Assembly (NCBI GenBank): GCA_016779445.1
Contig: JADHNP010000001.1
Coordinates: 24,951 to 88,950 of the forward strand
Length of the DNA: 64,000 bases
Direction: 5' to 3'
DNA from: Luminiphilus sp.
GTDB lineage: Bacteria; Pseudomonadota; Gammaproteobacteria; Pseudomonadales; Halieaceae
Under the pieces are notes generated by a model. That model was given only the letters and a program-made list of their open reading frames with translations, had not been told where the DNA came from and made no database searches. Positions 54,019-64,000 of this stretch are shown here, piece by piece. Position numbers and translations under genes: made by a program. The stretch's first letter is position 1; each line of letters opens with the position of its first letter.

Positions 54019-54381
54019 ATGCCCACGCTTCCATTATCCGCCAAGCTCTCTGAGCGACATCACTACAGCGGCGTTTTCAACGCCCCGCAGATCCGCGTCA
54101 GCACGCGCTCATTTTTAATATTGGCGAAACCCTCCCCAACTAAGCGGTCCAGGATCGGTATCGTCGTTGCCAAAAAACACATCCGCAAAGCCACCCGACG
54201 AAACCGAGTAAAACGCATCATCAGGGAGCACTTTCGGCTCTATCAGCCTTCCGTTTCTCTCGATCTGGTGATTTTGGCCAGAAGCCCTGCAGACCAACTT
54301 TCAAACCCCTTAGTTTGGCGGGATCTGCATCACCTGTGGCTTGCACTGAATAAAAAAGCCTGCACTTTATGCGTTGGCTGA
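54019..54381 (+). CDS. rnpA: Ribonuclease P protein component
   Basis: Position between rpmH and yidD; RIGIVVAKKHIRKATRRNRVKRIIREHFRL. Confidence 0.96.
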   Translation: MPTLPLSAKLSERHHYSGVFNAPQIRVSTRSFLILAKPSPTKRSRIGIVVAKKHIRKATRRNRVKRIIREHFRLYQPSVSLDLVILARSPADQLSNPLVWRDLHHLWLALNKKACTLCVG

Positions 54382-54635
54382 AGCGCATGGACCAATTACT
54401 GGCAAGGGGTCTATGCCTCCTCATACGCGCCTACCAACTCACGTTGAGCCCTTGGCTCGGGCGATGGTGCCGCTTTTCACCAACTTGTTCACAATACGGG
54501 ATTGACGCACTACAGACCCACGGTACCCTAGCCGGCTGTTGGCTCACTGTTCGCAGGGTCATTCGCTGTAACCCCTGGTGTATCGGCGGATATGACCCCG
54601 TACCGAAACACCACCCATATCGTCAACCAGACTGA
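54369..54635 (+). CDS. yidD: Membrane protein insertion efficiency factor YidD
   Basis: LLIRAYQLTLSPWLGRWCRFSPTCSQYGIDALQTHG; RCNPWCIGGYDPVP. Confidence 0.95.
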   Translation: MRWLKRMDQLLARGLCLLIRAYQLTLSPWLGRWCRFSPTCSQYGIDALQTHGTLAGCWLTVRRVIRCNPWCIGGYDPVPKHHPYRQPD

Positions 54636-54645
54636 GACCGAACAC

Positions 54646-56346
54646 ATGGACATCCCTCGATATGCTTTGATCGCCGCCAGTATCCTGCTGGGTCTTATGC
54701 TGTTGGGAGAGTGGACGCGCTTCACTGCCGATGAACAGGCCTTGATACCTGCGAGCCCCATTGTCGAATCCACCGCGCAGAAAGATAGCCCGACCCTATT
54801 GGGGGACCCCACAACAAGTTTTGATCAATCGCCTCAGGACGACCTGCCCAGCGATGAAGACCTTGCCCAGTCTTCCAGCGCTGACATTTACAACGGCATC
54901 AGCGCACAAGCCAATTCATTGGTAAGGGTCACTACCGATGTTCTCGAAATCATTATTGACCTCGAGGGAGGAGATGTTGTGGGCGCGGCCTTGCGCGATT
55001 ACCCCAAAACCCTCGCTGATCCCTCTGACCCATTTGTGCTCCTTGAAAGAAACGGCCAACGAACCTACGTAGCGCAGTCCGGTCTGGTCGGGCCAGATGG
55101 GATTGATCGCCAAGCGCGTGCGTTGTATCGGACAGACAGGCCCAGTTACGAACTCGCAAGCGGCAACACACTTGACATAGACCTGCATTACCAAAATGAC
55201 GACGGCGCCCTTGCGGTAAAAAAAATATACCGCTTCCAGCGAGGCAGCCATACGATTTTGGTTGACCACGAGATACAAAATTTATCAAGCCGGACCACTA
55301 ACCTCACGCCTTTTGCCCAACTAAAGAGAGATAGTTCATCCGCACCGTCTGACAATAACTCAGGCATGGGTATGCGCCCATTTTTGGGATCAGCGCTGAC
55401 ACACTCTGAACAACGGTTTGAAAAGTTTGATTTTGAAGAAATGGCTGAAAACCCTTTTAAAGCCGATGTGCAAGGCGGCTGGATCGCAATGCTTCAACAC
55501 TACTTTGTCAGCGCATGGGTACCTAGTGCGACCGACACCCATCGATATCGAACCCGCCATACCAACAATGGCTTCAATATTATCGGCTATACGGGACCCG
55601 CACTAACCCTCGCTCCCGGGGAAACGTCTACCGTAACTAACACCCTCTATGTCGGTCCAAAAAACCAATCCGTTTTATCTGATCTGGCGCCTCATCTCGA
55701 CTTGGTTGTTGATTACGGTTGGCTATGGTGGATCGCCCAACCACTCTTTTGGCTCCTCACAACGATCCAGTCGGTTGTCGTGAACTGGGGTATAGCGATT
55801 ATCGTTTTGACGCTGCTTGTCAAACTCGCCTTTTTTCAGCTCTCTGCTGCGGGTTACAAATCTATGGCGAGGATGAGAAAAGTTCAGCCTCGCATCGTGG
55901 CAATTCGGGACGAATATGCTAATGACAAGGCCAAGCAGTCTCAGGCGATGATGGAGCTTTACAAGAAGGAAAAAATTAATCCCTTGGGTGGGTGTTTTCC
56001 CATCCTTGTGCAAATGCCCGTATTTATCGCCTTATATTGGGTGCTGATGGAGTCTGTGGAGTTACGGCAAGCGCCGCTTGCACTTTGGATAAAAGACCTG
56101 TCGGTAATGGATCCATATTTTGTGTTACCCATCCTGATGGGCGCAAGTATGTTTTACATGCAAAAACTTAACCCAGCGCCACCAGACCCCATGCAAGCAA
56201 AAATTATGCAGTGGATGCCCATCGTGTTTACGTTCTTTTTCCTGTGGTTCCCTGCCGGCTTAGTGCTTTATTGGCTCTGCAATAATCTGTTGTCGATGGG
56301 ACAGCAATACATCATCAATCGGCGAATTGAAAACGGCAGTCTTTAA
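54646..56346 (+). CDS. yidC: Membrane protein insertase YidC
   Basis: MDIPRYALIAASILLGLMLLGEW; large periplasmic domain; GGCFPILVQMPVFIALYWVL. Start moved from 54592. Confidence 0.97.
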   Translation: MDIPRYALIAASILLGLMLLGEWTRFTADEQALIPASPIVESTAQKDSPTLLGDPTTSFDQSPQDDLPSDEDLAQSSSADIYNGISAQANSLVRVTTDVLEIIIDLEGGDVVGAALRDYPKTLADPSDPFVLLERNGQRTYVAQSGLVGPDGIDRQARALYRTDRPSYELASGNTLDIDLHYQNDDGALAVKKIYRFQRGSHTILVDHEIQNLSSRTTNLTPFAQLKRDSSSAPSDNNSGMGMRPFLGSALTHSEQRFEKFDFEEMAENPFKADVQGGWIAMLQHYFVSAWVPSATDTHRYRTRHTNNGFNIIGYTGPALTLAPGETSTVTNTLYVGPKNQSVLSDLAPHLDLVVDYGWLWWIAQPLFWLLTTIQSVVVNWGIAIIVLTLLVKLAFFQLSAAGYKSMARMRKVQPRIVAIRDEYANDKAKQSQAMMELYKKEKINPLGGCFPILVQMPVFIALYWVLMESVELRQAPLALWIKDLSVMDPYFVLPILMGASMFYMQKLNPAPPDPMQAKIMQWMPIVFTFFFLWFPAGLVLYWLCNNLLSMGQQYIINRRIENGSL

Positions 56347-56353
56347 TCCTCAT

Positions 56354-57721
56354 ATGGATCAGCAATCTGAACTGGTCGAAACTGCCGCGCTGGACGGGGA
56401 CACCATTGCCGCTATTGCCACCCCTCCAGGTAAAGGGGGCGTAGCGATCGTGAGGCTATCCGGTCATCATGCTTGGCCCATTACCCGAACCCTTTGTATG
56501 CGGTCAGTGGAACCCCGAACCCCAACGCTCTCTAACTTCGTACATCAAAGCGTCGTTATTGATCAGGGTCTCGTCTTGCTTTTTCAGGGGCCGAACTCTT
56601 TTACCGGCGAAGATGTTGCCGAACTTCATTGCCATGGTGGTGTCGTCATCAGTTCGATGTTGCTCAACGCGTGTCTGGCGCTTGGGGCGCGCATGGCGAG
56701 GCCAGGAGAATTTTCAGAACGGGCTTTTATGAATAACAAGCTTGATCTCGCGCAAGCGGAAGGATTGGCAGACCTCATTGATGCCCCCACCCAACAAGCA
56801 GCCCAGCAAGCATCTGCCTCGCTTAGAGGCGCTTTTTCCGATGCCGTCAACGCTCTCGGTGATGATTTACTCAAGCTCAGAATCTATATCGAAGCTGCCA
56901 TTGATTTCCCAGAAGAAGAAATCGATTTTTTGTCGGATAAAAACATACACCAGAACTTATCAACTGTACTTACTAGACTGGACACCCTTATTAACAATGC
57001 GCGACAAGGCGCACTGATGAGCAAAACCGCGAAAATTGTCCTTACAGGCAAACCTAATGTCGGAAAAAGTAGCCTAATGAATCAGCTTGCTCGTGAACCT
57101 GTTGCCATCGTTACCGCTGTACCTGGTACCACTAGAGATGTTGTGAAACAGATGCTCAATTTAAAAGGCGTAGCATTTGAATTTGCCGACACTGCAGGCA
57201 TTAGGGAAGCAACCGATATCATTGAAAAAGAGGGAATTCAGCGAGCCCGTAGCGAACTGGAAACCGCCAATCTCGTTATTGAAGTAATTGATGACGCAGC
57301 AGATAAAAATACGGAGGACCATTTCGAAGGCGCTGCTCCGGCCATCCGGGTCCTAAATAAAATTGACCTCTCTGAGCGCAAGCCGGGAGAACAACCATCA
57401 GAGGCCATCACTACTATTGGGGTATCAGCAATAACAGGTGCGGGTATTGCTGAGCTTGAAAACGCAATTTTGTCCATTCTGGGATTTTCCAACACTGTAA
57501 CCTCAACACCCTATAGCGCCAGAGAACGCCATGTGGCGATTCTTCAGGCCACCTACGGCCTGCTTCACAAAGGTATTGAACAGTTTCATAAAACTGGTGC
57601 GGGAGAAATTTTGGCAGAAGATCTTCGACACGCTCATGAAACCTTAGGAGAAATAACCGGCGTATTGGGTGCAGACGAGTTGCTAGGAGAAATTTTTTCT
57701 TCTTTTTGCATCGGAAAATGA
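56354..57721 (+). CDS. mnmE: tRNA modification GTPase MnmE
   Basis: DTIAAIATPPGKGGVAIVRLSG; GKPNVGKSSLMNQLA; C-terminal CIGK. Confidence 0.98.
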   Translation: MDQQSELVETAALDGDTIAAIATPPGKGGVAIVRLSGHHAWPITRTLCMRSVEPRTPTLSNFVHQSVVIDQGLVLLFQGPNSFTGEDVAELHCHGGVVISSMLLNACLALGARMARPGEFSERAFMNNKLDLAQAEGLADLIDAPTQQAAQQASASLRGAFSDAVNALGDDLLKLRIYIEAAIDFPEEEIDFLSDKNIHQNLSTVLTRLDTLINNARQGALMSKTAKIVLTGKPNVGKSSLMNQLAREPVAIVTAVPGTTRDVVKQMLNLKGVAFEFADTAGIREATDIIEKEGIQRARSELETANLVIEVIDDAADKNTEDHFEGAAPAIRVLNKIDLSERKPGEQPSEAITTIGVSAITGAGIAELENAILSILGFSNTVTSTPYSARERHVAILQATYGLLHKGIEQFHKTGAGEILAEDLRHAHETLGEITGVLGADELLGEIFSSFCIGK

Positions 57722-58245
57722 CAGGGCGCTATATTTTTAAGGCTGTTTAAAGGTTCAAAACTCGATAAATGTTTAGATAAACATCTTTATTTCTATGCGG
57801 TTAAGTCACTCACAGCCTATGCACACGTCTGGCACATCGTATCAACAGATAAGCGCCTAGCTTCAAACTGCTTGGTAAGCACTGTGCGTAACATCGGGAG
57901 AACCACTATACCCGCCTGTGCATACCTTTATCGCCTCTTGTAGGCACGCTACTGTCCACGGGTTAACCCCAACTAACTCAGGATTTTTAAGTGCGTTTTC
58001 CTAAGCGTTAGATGACATATAAGAAGCTGTTTACATTGATGTTTTTGGACTTATCCTCCAAAACTAGCCCCCCTAATAACAACAGTATTTAAGTACTTTT
58101 CATATATATATTACTTAATATATTGTTGTGTACTACTGTGAAACTGTGACCTTTGGCGGCCATTTACGTCAACTAGACTGGTTCATACTGACCGTTAGCG
58201 CGTTTATACTCCGCTCCCGCTTTTAAAAGTAGTTACGCTACCGCC
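57722..58245. other. Long AT-rich mnmE-mnmG intergenic region (alternative origin / regulatory candidate)
   Basis: 524 bp noncoding, AT-rich block at 58084-58125, several near-match DnaA boxes, inverted repeat at 57769-57784. Confidence 0.35.
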
Positions 58246-60147
58246 ATGCAACATCCAAACGCATATGACGTCATCGTGATCGGTGGTGGGCACGCGGGTA
58301 CAGAGGCGACCTTGGCTTCCGCCCGCATGGGTGCGCGAACACTGCTGATTACTCATGCCCTGGATACCTTGGGGCAAATGTCGTGTAACCCCGCTATTGG
58401 GGGCATTGGAAAAAGCCACCTAGTGAGAGAGGTCGATGCTATGGGCGGCATTATGGCTCGCGCGACTGATTTATCGGGAATCCAATTCAGGGTGTTGAAC
58501 GCAAGAAAGGGTCCAGCAGTGAGAGCAACTCGCGCACAAGCTGATCGCGCCCTTTATCGCCAGGCTATTCGTGAAGTTTTAGAACACACTGAAAATGTTC
58601 AGATTTTTCAAGACGCAGTAGAAGATATAAAAATTACTGGAAACGCGGTATCTGGTGTTATCACGCGCTCCGGTATTGTTTTCTCTGCTAGGGCAGTAGT
58701 GCTTACCGCAGGTACTTTTCTTAATGGAAAAATGCATGTGGGAGAGTCTCAGGCTTCAGGTGGGCGCATGGGAGATGCGGCTTCTTTGGGATTGGCAGAC
58801 CGCCTCAGGGAGGTGTGTCCGAGGGTAGGGCGGTTAAAAACAGGCACACCCCCGCGCATCGATGCTAGCTCCGTCAATTTTAATTTGATGGCTGAACAGT
58901 GGGGTGACGAGCCCCGCCCGGTGATGTCGTTGATGGGCCGACGTGAGGATCATCCGTCGCAACGGTGCTGTTGGATAACGGAAACAAATGAAAAAACGCA
59001 TGAGCTTATTCGATCCGGGCTTGATCGCTCTCCGCTTTTTGGCGGCGTCATCGAAGGTGTCGGACCGCGTTATTGCCCGAGCATTGAAGACAAAATTCAC
59101 CGGTTTGCGGATAAATCCTCGCATCAGATTTTTATTGAACCAGAAGGGCTGACAACAAACGAGCTTTATCCCAATGGGATCTCCACGTCTTTACCATTCG
59201 ACATTCAACTGGGTCTGGTGCGGTCAATTAAAGGACTAGAAAAAGCGCATATCACAAGACCTGGATACGCGATTGAGTACGATTATTTTGACCCGCGCGA
59301 TTTACAGCACAGCCTGGAAACAAAAACCGTTTCGGGTTTGTTTTTTGCGGGTCAAATCAATGGCACAACGGGTTACGAAGAGGCAGCAGCGCAAGGTTTG
59401 GTGGCTGGCATTAATGCTGTGTGCTTGGTGAGAGAACACGATCCGTGGGAGCCAAAACGAGACGAAGCTTACATCGGCGTGTTGGTTGATGATCTGGTGA
59501 CGCTTGGCACTTCAGAACCCTACCGAATGTTCACTTCTCGTGCTGAATATCGGCTTCAGTTGAGGGAAGATAATGCGGATTTGAGGCTAACTGAAACGGG
59601 CCGGGTACTGGGTGTTATAGGAGAACAGCAATGGCGCTGTTTTGTTGAAAAGAGAGAGGCTATCGGTCAAGAAAAAGAAAGGCTGGAAAGCGAATATGTA
59701 CAACCGGACTCTGAAGTAGCTCGAAAAATCACGCCTTATTTAGCAAAGCCGCTGAATCGGGGGTACTCATTGGCTGAACTGTTAAAGCGACCGGAATTAA
59801 CCCATACGATATTATATGCGGCCGCGCCTTCAAAACGCCCGGTACAAGAGTCAGTAGCGGAGCAGGTCGCAATCCAGCTGAAATACGCAGGGTATATAGA
59901 TCGTCAACAACAGGACATCTCCCGCTTACAACGACACGAGGCGATGACAATTCCAAGCGATCTTAATTTTGATGAGGTCGATGGATTGTCCCATGAAATT
60001 TCTCAAAAACTTGCTGAATTTCGACCAACCAATCTGGCTCGCGCTGGGAGAATACCCGGCGTCACACCCGCGGCAATGTCTTTGTTGTTGGTTTATCTCA
60101 AGAAGCGAGCGATGAGCGAGTCTTTACGCGCCACAGCGAATGGCTGA
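58246..60147 (+). CDS. mnmG: tRNA uridine-5-carboxymethylaminomethyl modification enzyme MnmG
   Basis: [52 protein letters not shown]. Confidence 0.99.
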   Translation: MQHPNAYDVIVIGGGHAGTEATLASARMGARTLLITHALDTLGQMSCNPAIGGIGKSHLVREVDAMGGIMARATDLSGIQFRVLNARKGPAVRATRAQADRALYRQAIREVLEHTENVQIFQDAVEDIKITGNAVSGVITRSGIVFSARAVVLTAGTFLNGKMHVGESQASGGRMGDAASLGLADRLREVCPRVGRLKTGTPPRIDASSVNFNLMAEQWGDEPRPVMSLMGRREDHPSQRCCWITETNEKTHELIRSGLDRSPLFGGVIEGVGPRYCPSIEDKIHRFADKSSHQIFIEPEGLTTNELYPNGISTSLPFDIQLGLVRSIKGLEKAHITRPGYAIEYDYFDPRDLQHSLETKTVSGLFFAGQINGTTGYEEAAAQGLVAGINAVCLVREHDPWEPKRDEAYIGVLVDDLVTLGTSEPYRMFTSRAEYRLQLREDNADLRLTETGRVLGVIGEQQWRCFVEKREAIGQEKERLESEYVQPDSEVARKITPYLAKPLNRGYSLAELLKRPELTHTILYAAAPSKRPVQESVAEQVAIQLKYAGYIDRQQQDISRLQRHEAMTIPSDLNFDEVDGLSHEISQKLAEFRPTNLARAGRIPGVTPAAMSLLLVYLKKRAMSESLRATANG

Positions 60148-60784
60148 ACCCGAAACACAACTTCTTAGCTCATCCGCGCGATCCATAGGCATTTCACTCA
60201 GTGATATGCAACTCGAACAGCTCATTGCATATGTGGATTTGCTCGAAAAATGGAACAGAACCTATAACTTGACGTCAATTCGAGATAGACAAGAAATGTT
60301 GTTGAGGCATGTGTTAGAAAGCTTGGCTGTTTTACCTCTTCTCCAGGGGTCGAATCGACTAGATGTGGGCACAGGGGCGGGCATACCGGGCATTCCCCTG
60401 GCGATAGCGGACCGGGAATTTCCCTACACGCTGATCGATAGCAATGGAAAAAAAACGCGATTTTTGGCTGAGGTGAAAAGACAGTTGGGTTTAACTAACA
60501 TCCAGATTGAAACTGTGCGTATCGAGTCCTGGCAGCCCAAAACGGTTTACGATGCAGTGTTAACAAGGGCATTTGCGGACGTGAAAACAACGCTAACCAG
60601 AATCAGCCACGTGTTGAGCAAAGAGGGGTCGCTGTACGCAATGACAACCGATAGTGTTGCCAAGGTCGATTCAGCGATACCCGATAATATGTATTTGCAT
60701 CAGGCTAAAGAGATCAGGGTGCCCGGACAAGACTGGTCCTTCAATGTGATGATAATTGGGCGAAGCCAAGGCGCGGTTGTATGA
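60140..60784 (+). CDS. rsmG: 16S rRNA (guanine-527-N7)-methyltransferase
   Basis: [32 protein letters not shown]. Confidence 0.97.
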   Translation: MAEPETQLLSSSARSIGISLSDMQLEQLIAYVDLLEKWNRTYNLTSIRDRQEMLLRHVLESLAVLPLLQGSNRLDVGTGAGIPGIPLAIADREFPYTLIDSNGKKTRFLAEVKRQLGLTNIQIETVRIESWQPKTVYDAVLTRAFADVKTTLTRISHVLSKEGSLYAMTTDSVAKVDSAIPDNMYLHQAKEIRVPGQDWSFNVMIIGRSQGAVV

Positions 60785-61563
60785 AGGTTGTTGCAATAGC
60801 CAACCAAAAAGGTGGCGTGGGGAAAACGACAACCAGCGTCAATTTATCTGCCGCGTTAGCAGCAATGGATAAGCGGGTGTTGCTCCTAGATTTGGATCCT
60901 CAAGGCAATGCATCGGTATCTGTCGGGTTGAACAAGTCAGAGCTGGTCACCAGTACATATGAGCTATTGGTAGAGCAGCAGCCATTAGAGGAGGTTGCCC
61001 TCTCTCTTCCACAACTTCGTATGGACGTGGTGCCGGCCAATGGTGATTTAACAGCGGCTGAAGTTGCCCTATTGTCGGTGGATGATCGAGAGCAGCGGTT
61101 GAAGCAGGCGCTCGAGTCAGGGACGCAACGATACGATTTTGTCATCATCGATTGTCCCCCCTCACTTAACATGCTCACTCTCAATGCATTAGTGGCGGCA
61201 AACTCTGTCTTAATAACGATGCAATGTGAGTATTTTGCGTTGGAAGGGCTGTCAGCTCTGCTAGAGACGATCAACACGATCAATCAAACAGTGAATCCTA
61301 GCCTGTGCGTAGAAGGAATTTTGCGCACGCTTTACGATCCAAGAAATGCCCTAACAAATGAGGTGTCTGAGCAGCTCCATCAGCATTTCGAGGGCTTGGT
61401 TTACCGGACAGTGATCCCGAGAAATGTTCGTTTGGCCGAGGCGCCAAGCCACGGGCTGCCGGGAATTGTTTATGATCGTCTGGCCAGAGGCGCTACCGCT
61501 TATATGGCGCTGGCCGGGGAATTTATGCGCAGGCAAGAACATCATTCTAAGGACAATGTTTAA
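60781..61563 (+). CDS. parA: Chromosome partitioning ATPase ParA/Soj
   Basis: VVAIANQKGGVGKTTTSVNLSAALA; DLDPQGNASVSVGL. Confidence 0.98.
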   Translation: MKVVAIANQKGGVGKTTTSVNLSAALAAMDKRVLLLDLDPQGNASVSVGLNKSELVTSTYELLVEQQPLEEVALSLPQLRMDVVPANGDLTAAEVALLSVDDREQRLKQALESGTQRYDFVIIDCPPSLNMLTLNALVAANSVLITMQCEYFALEGLSALLETINTINQTVNPSLCVEGILRTLYDPRNALTNEVSEQLHQHFEGLVYRTVIPRNVRLAEAPSHGLPGIVYDRLARGATAYMALAGEFMRRQEHHSKDNV

Positions 61564-62450
61564 TGGTCCAGAAGCGAAAGTTAAATCGGGGGCTAGAGGC
61601 TCTGCTTGGGTCTGGCCTCATTGCCAAGCCACATCAAGAAGTGACGGCAAGCACCGCCGAAACAAGCGGTAGTGCAGAGTTCACCGTTGCAACCGCAGAG
61701 GTCCCTATTGAGCATTTGCAGCGGGGAATCTATCAACCGCGAAGCGAATTCGAACCAGAAGCCCTGCAAACGCTCGCATCGAGCATTACAGCGCAAGGTA
61801 TTTTGCAGCCCGTGGTTGTCCGTCCGTTATCCAACCACCGGTACGAAATTCTGTCTGGGGAGCGACGCTGGCGGGCGGCGCAGCTCGCTGGATTAGATCA
61901 TGTGCCCGTGGTGATCAGGGATGTGCCTGATAAAGATGCCATCGCCATAGCGCTTATTGAAAACATTCAGAGAGAGGACTTGAACCCGGTGGAGGAAGCG
62001 GCTGGTCTAAAACGGCTTCAAGATGAATTTGAGCTGAACCAAGAACAGATTGCTGAAGCGGTGGGCCGATCCCGGTCTGCTGTCGCGAACAGTTTACGGC
62101 TGCTGAACTTGCACGGTGATGTGCAGCACATGCTGAGGCAGGGAGAAATCGAAGTGGGTCACGCAAAGGTGCTGCTGGGCCTTGAAAATGCAGATCAGCT
62201 ACGAGCGGCTCGACAAGTGGTGAAGCGACGTCTCTCTGTCAGACAAACGGAAGTATTGGTGAAGGGCTGGGGCGCGCAAGACACGCCAAAGCCTCATAAG
62301 GACCCCGATGTCAGTCGGTTAGAACAAGATTTAAGCGATCGGTTTGGTGCGCGAGTCAGGATTCACCATCAACAGAACGGTCGGGGTCGATTGGAAATAC
62401 AGTACACAAACCTCGACGAATTGGACGGGATTTTAAACAGACTGGATTAA
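61563..62450 (+). CDS. parB: Chromosome partitioning protein ParB/Spo0J
   Basis: PRSEFEPEALQTLASSITAQGILQPVVVRP; LSGERRWRAAQLAGL; ENIQREDLNPVEEA; HTH VGRSRSAVANSLRLLNL. Confidence 0.98.
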   Translation: MVQKRKLNRGLEALLGSGLIAKPHQEVTASTAETSGSAEFTVATAEVPIEHLQRGIYQPRSEFEPEALQTLASSITAQGILQPVVVRPLSNHRYEILSGERRWRAAQLAGLDHVPVVIRDVPDKDAIAIALIENIQREDLNPVEEAAGLKRLQDEFELNQEQIAEAVGRSRSAVANSLRLLNLHGDVQHMLRQGEIEVGHAKVLLGLENADQLRAARQVVKRRLSVRQTEVLVKGWGAQDTPKPHKDPDVSRLEQDLSDRFGARVRIHHQQNGRGRLEIQYTNLDELDGILNRLD

Positions 62451-62515
62451 ATCCTATGTGTTGAAGGGTCTTAACCTTTCCTCTACACTCCCCTGCGCAT
62501 GAGAGGGGGGCTGGG

Positions 62516-62926
62516 TTGATCTTGGCCAAACACGCTGTTTCTGGGCCTTTCGCGACGACACGTAAACGGCTGTTAAAAGCTGTGCTGATGACCATGATGT
62601 TGGTCAGTGTTGCTGCGGGGGTTGCTGGCGCGCTACACGGCGTTCGTATATCTCTGGACATGTTGCTGGGTGCGGCAGTCGTTCTGTTGCCGAGTGGCTG
62701 GGTTGCAGTGAGCCTGACTTCTGAGCGATCTGTCCTTAGCCCTATATGGCTTGGGTTGGCGCGCTACAGTTTGGCAACATTGGGCTTCGCCGCTCTTTTT
62801 ACGGTCCGGCCGGGTAGTGATCCTGTGGCGGTGTTGGCGGGAAGTGCGATTGCCTTGTTTTTGCCGTCAGTAATGATGGCAAAAACCAGTGGTCGGGCCG
62901 GTACGGCGGCAGAGAATACTAAATAG
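62516..62926 (+). CDS. atpI: ATP synthase subunit I
   Basis: Four predicted TM segments immediately 5' of atpB; TTG start with GAGAGGGGGG upstream. Confidence 0.85.
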   Translation: MILAKHAVSGPFATTRKRLLKAVLMTMMLVSVAAGVAGALHGVRISLDMLLGAAVVLLPSGWVAVSLTSERSVLSPIWLGLARYSLATLGFAALFTVRPGSDPVAVLAGSAIALFLPSVMMAKTSGRAGTAAENTK

Positions 62927-62938
62927 GACGCCTTTTAA

Positions 62939-63847
<909 letters not shown>

Positions 63848-63867
63848 TTTTCACTTTGTATTTTTAG

Positions 63868-64000
<133 letters not shown>

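Overview
The window looks like ordinary chromosomal DNA from a gammaproteobacterium. Gene content and order resemble Pseudomonas/Cellvibrionales, possibly the OM60/NOR5 (Halieaceae) type; that placement is inference only. It appears to span the replication-origin region. From left to right it holds: a glycosyltransferase and dTDP-rhamnose genes; ilvE-glnE; argA; ilvD; leuA with a divergent Lrp-type regulator; dsbA and cytochromes c4/c5; engB/polA; a cytochrome c oxidase (aa3-type) assembly cluster; aroE-hemF-tsaC-dprA-lysM; def-fmt-rsmB-trkA-trkH; djlA/lpxL-like; glyQS-rmuC; gyrB-recF-dnaN-dnaA; rpmH-rnpA-yidD-yidC-mnmE; mnmG-rsmG-parA-parB; and atpI-atpB-atpE (truncated). I saw no rRNA, tRNA, CRISPR array or mobile element. 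I found no convincing wholly new multigene system. The best second-look signals are: two parS-like palindromes inside recF, both encoding the peptide LFHVE; two competing origin-like intergenic regions; a possible terminator/anti-terminator leader before argA; helically phased repeats between leuA and lrp; a Sco-like CxxxC 'hypothetical' in the oxidase cluster, which also lacks ctaA/ctaB; and a glycosyltransferase frame with no canonical start codon upstream of its first beta-strand.
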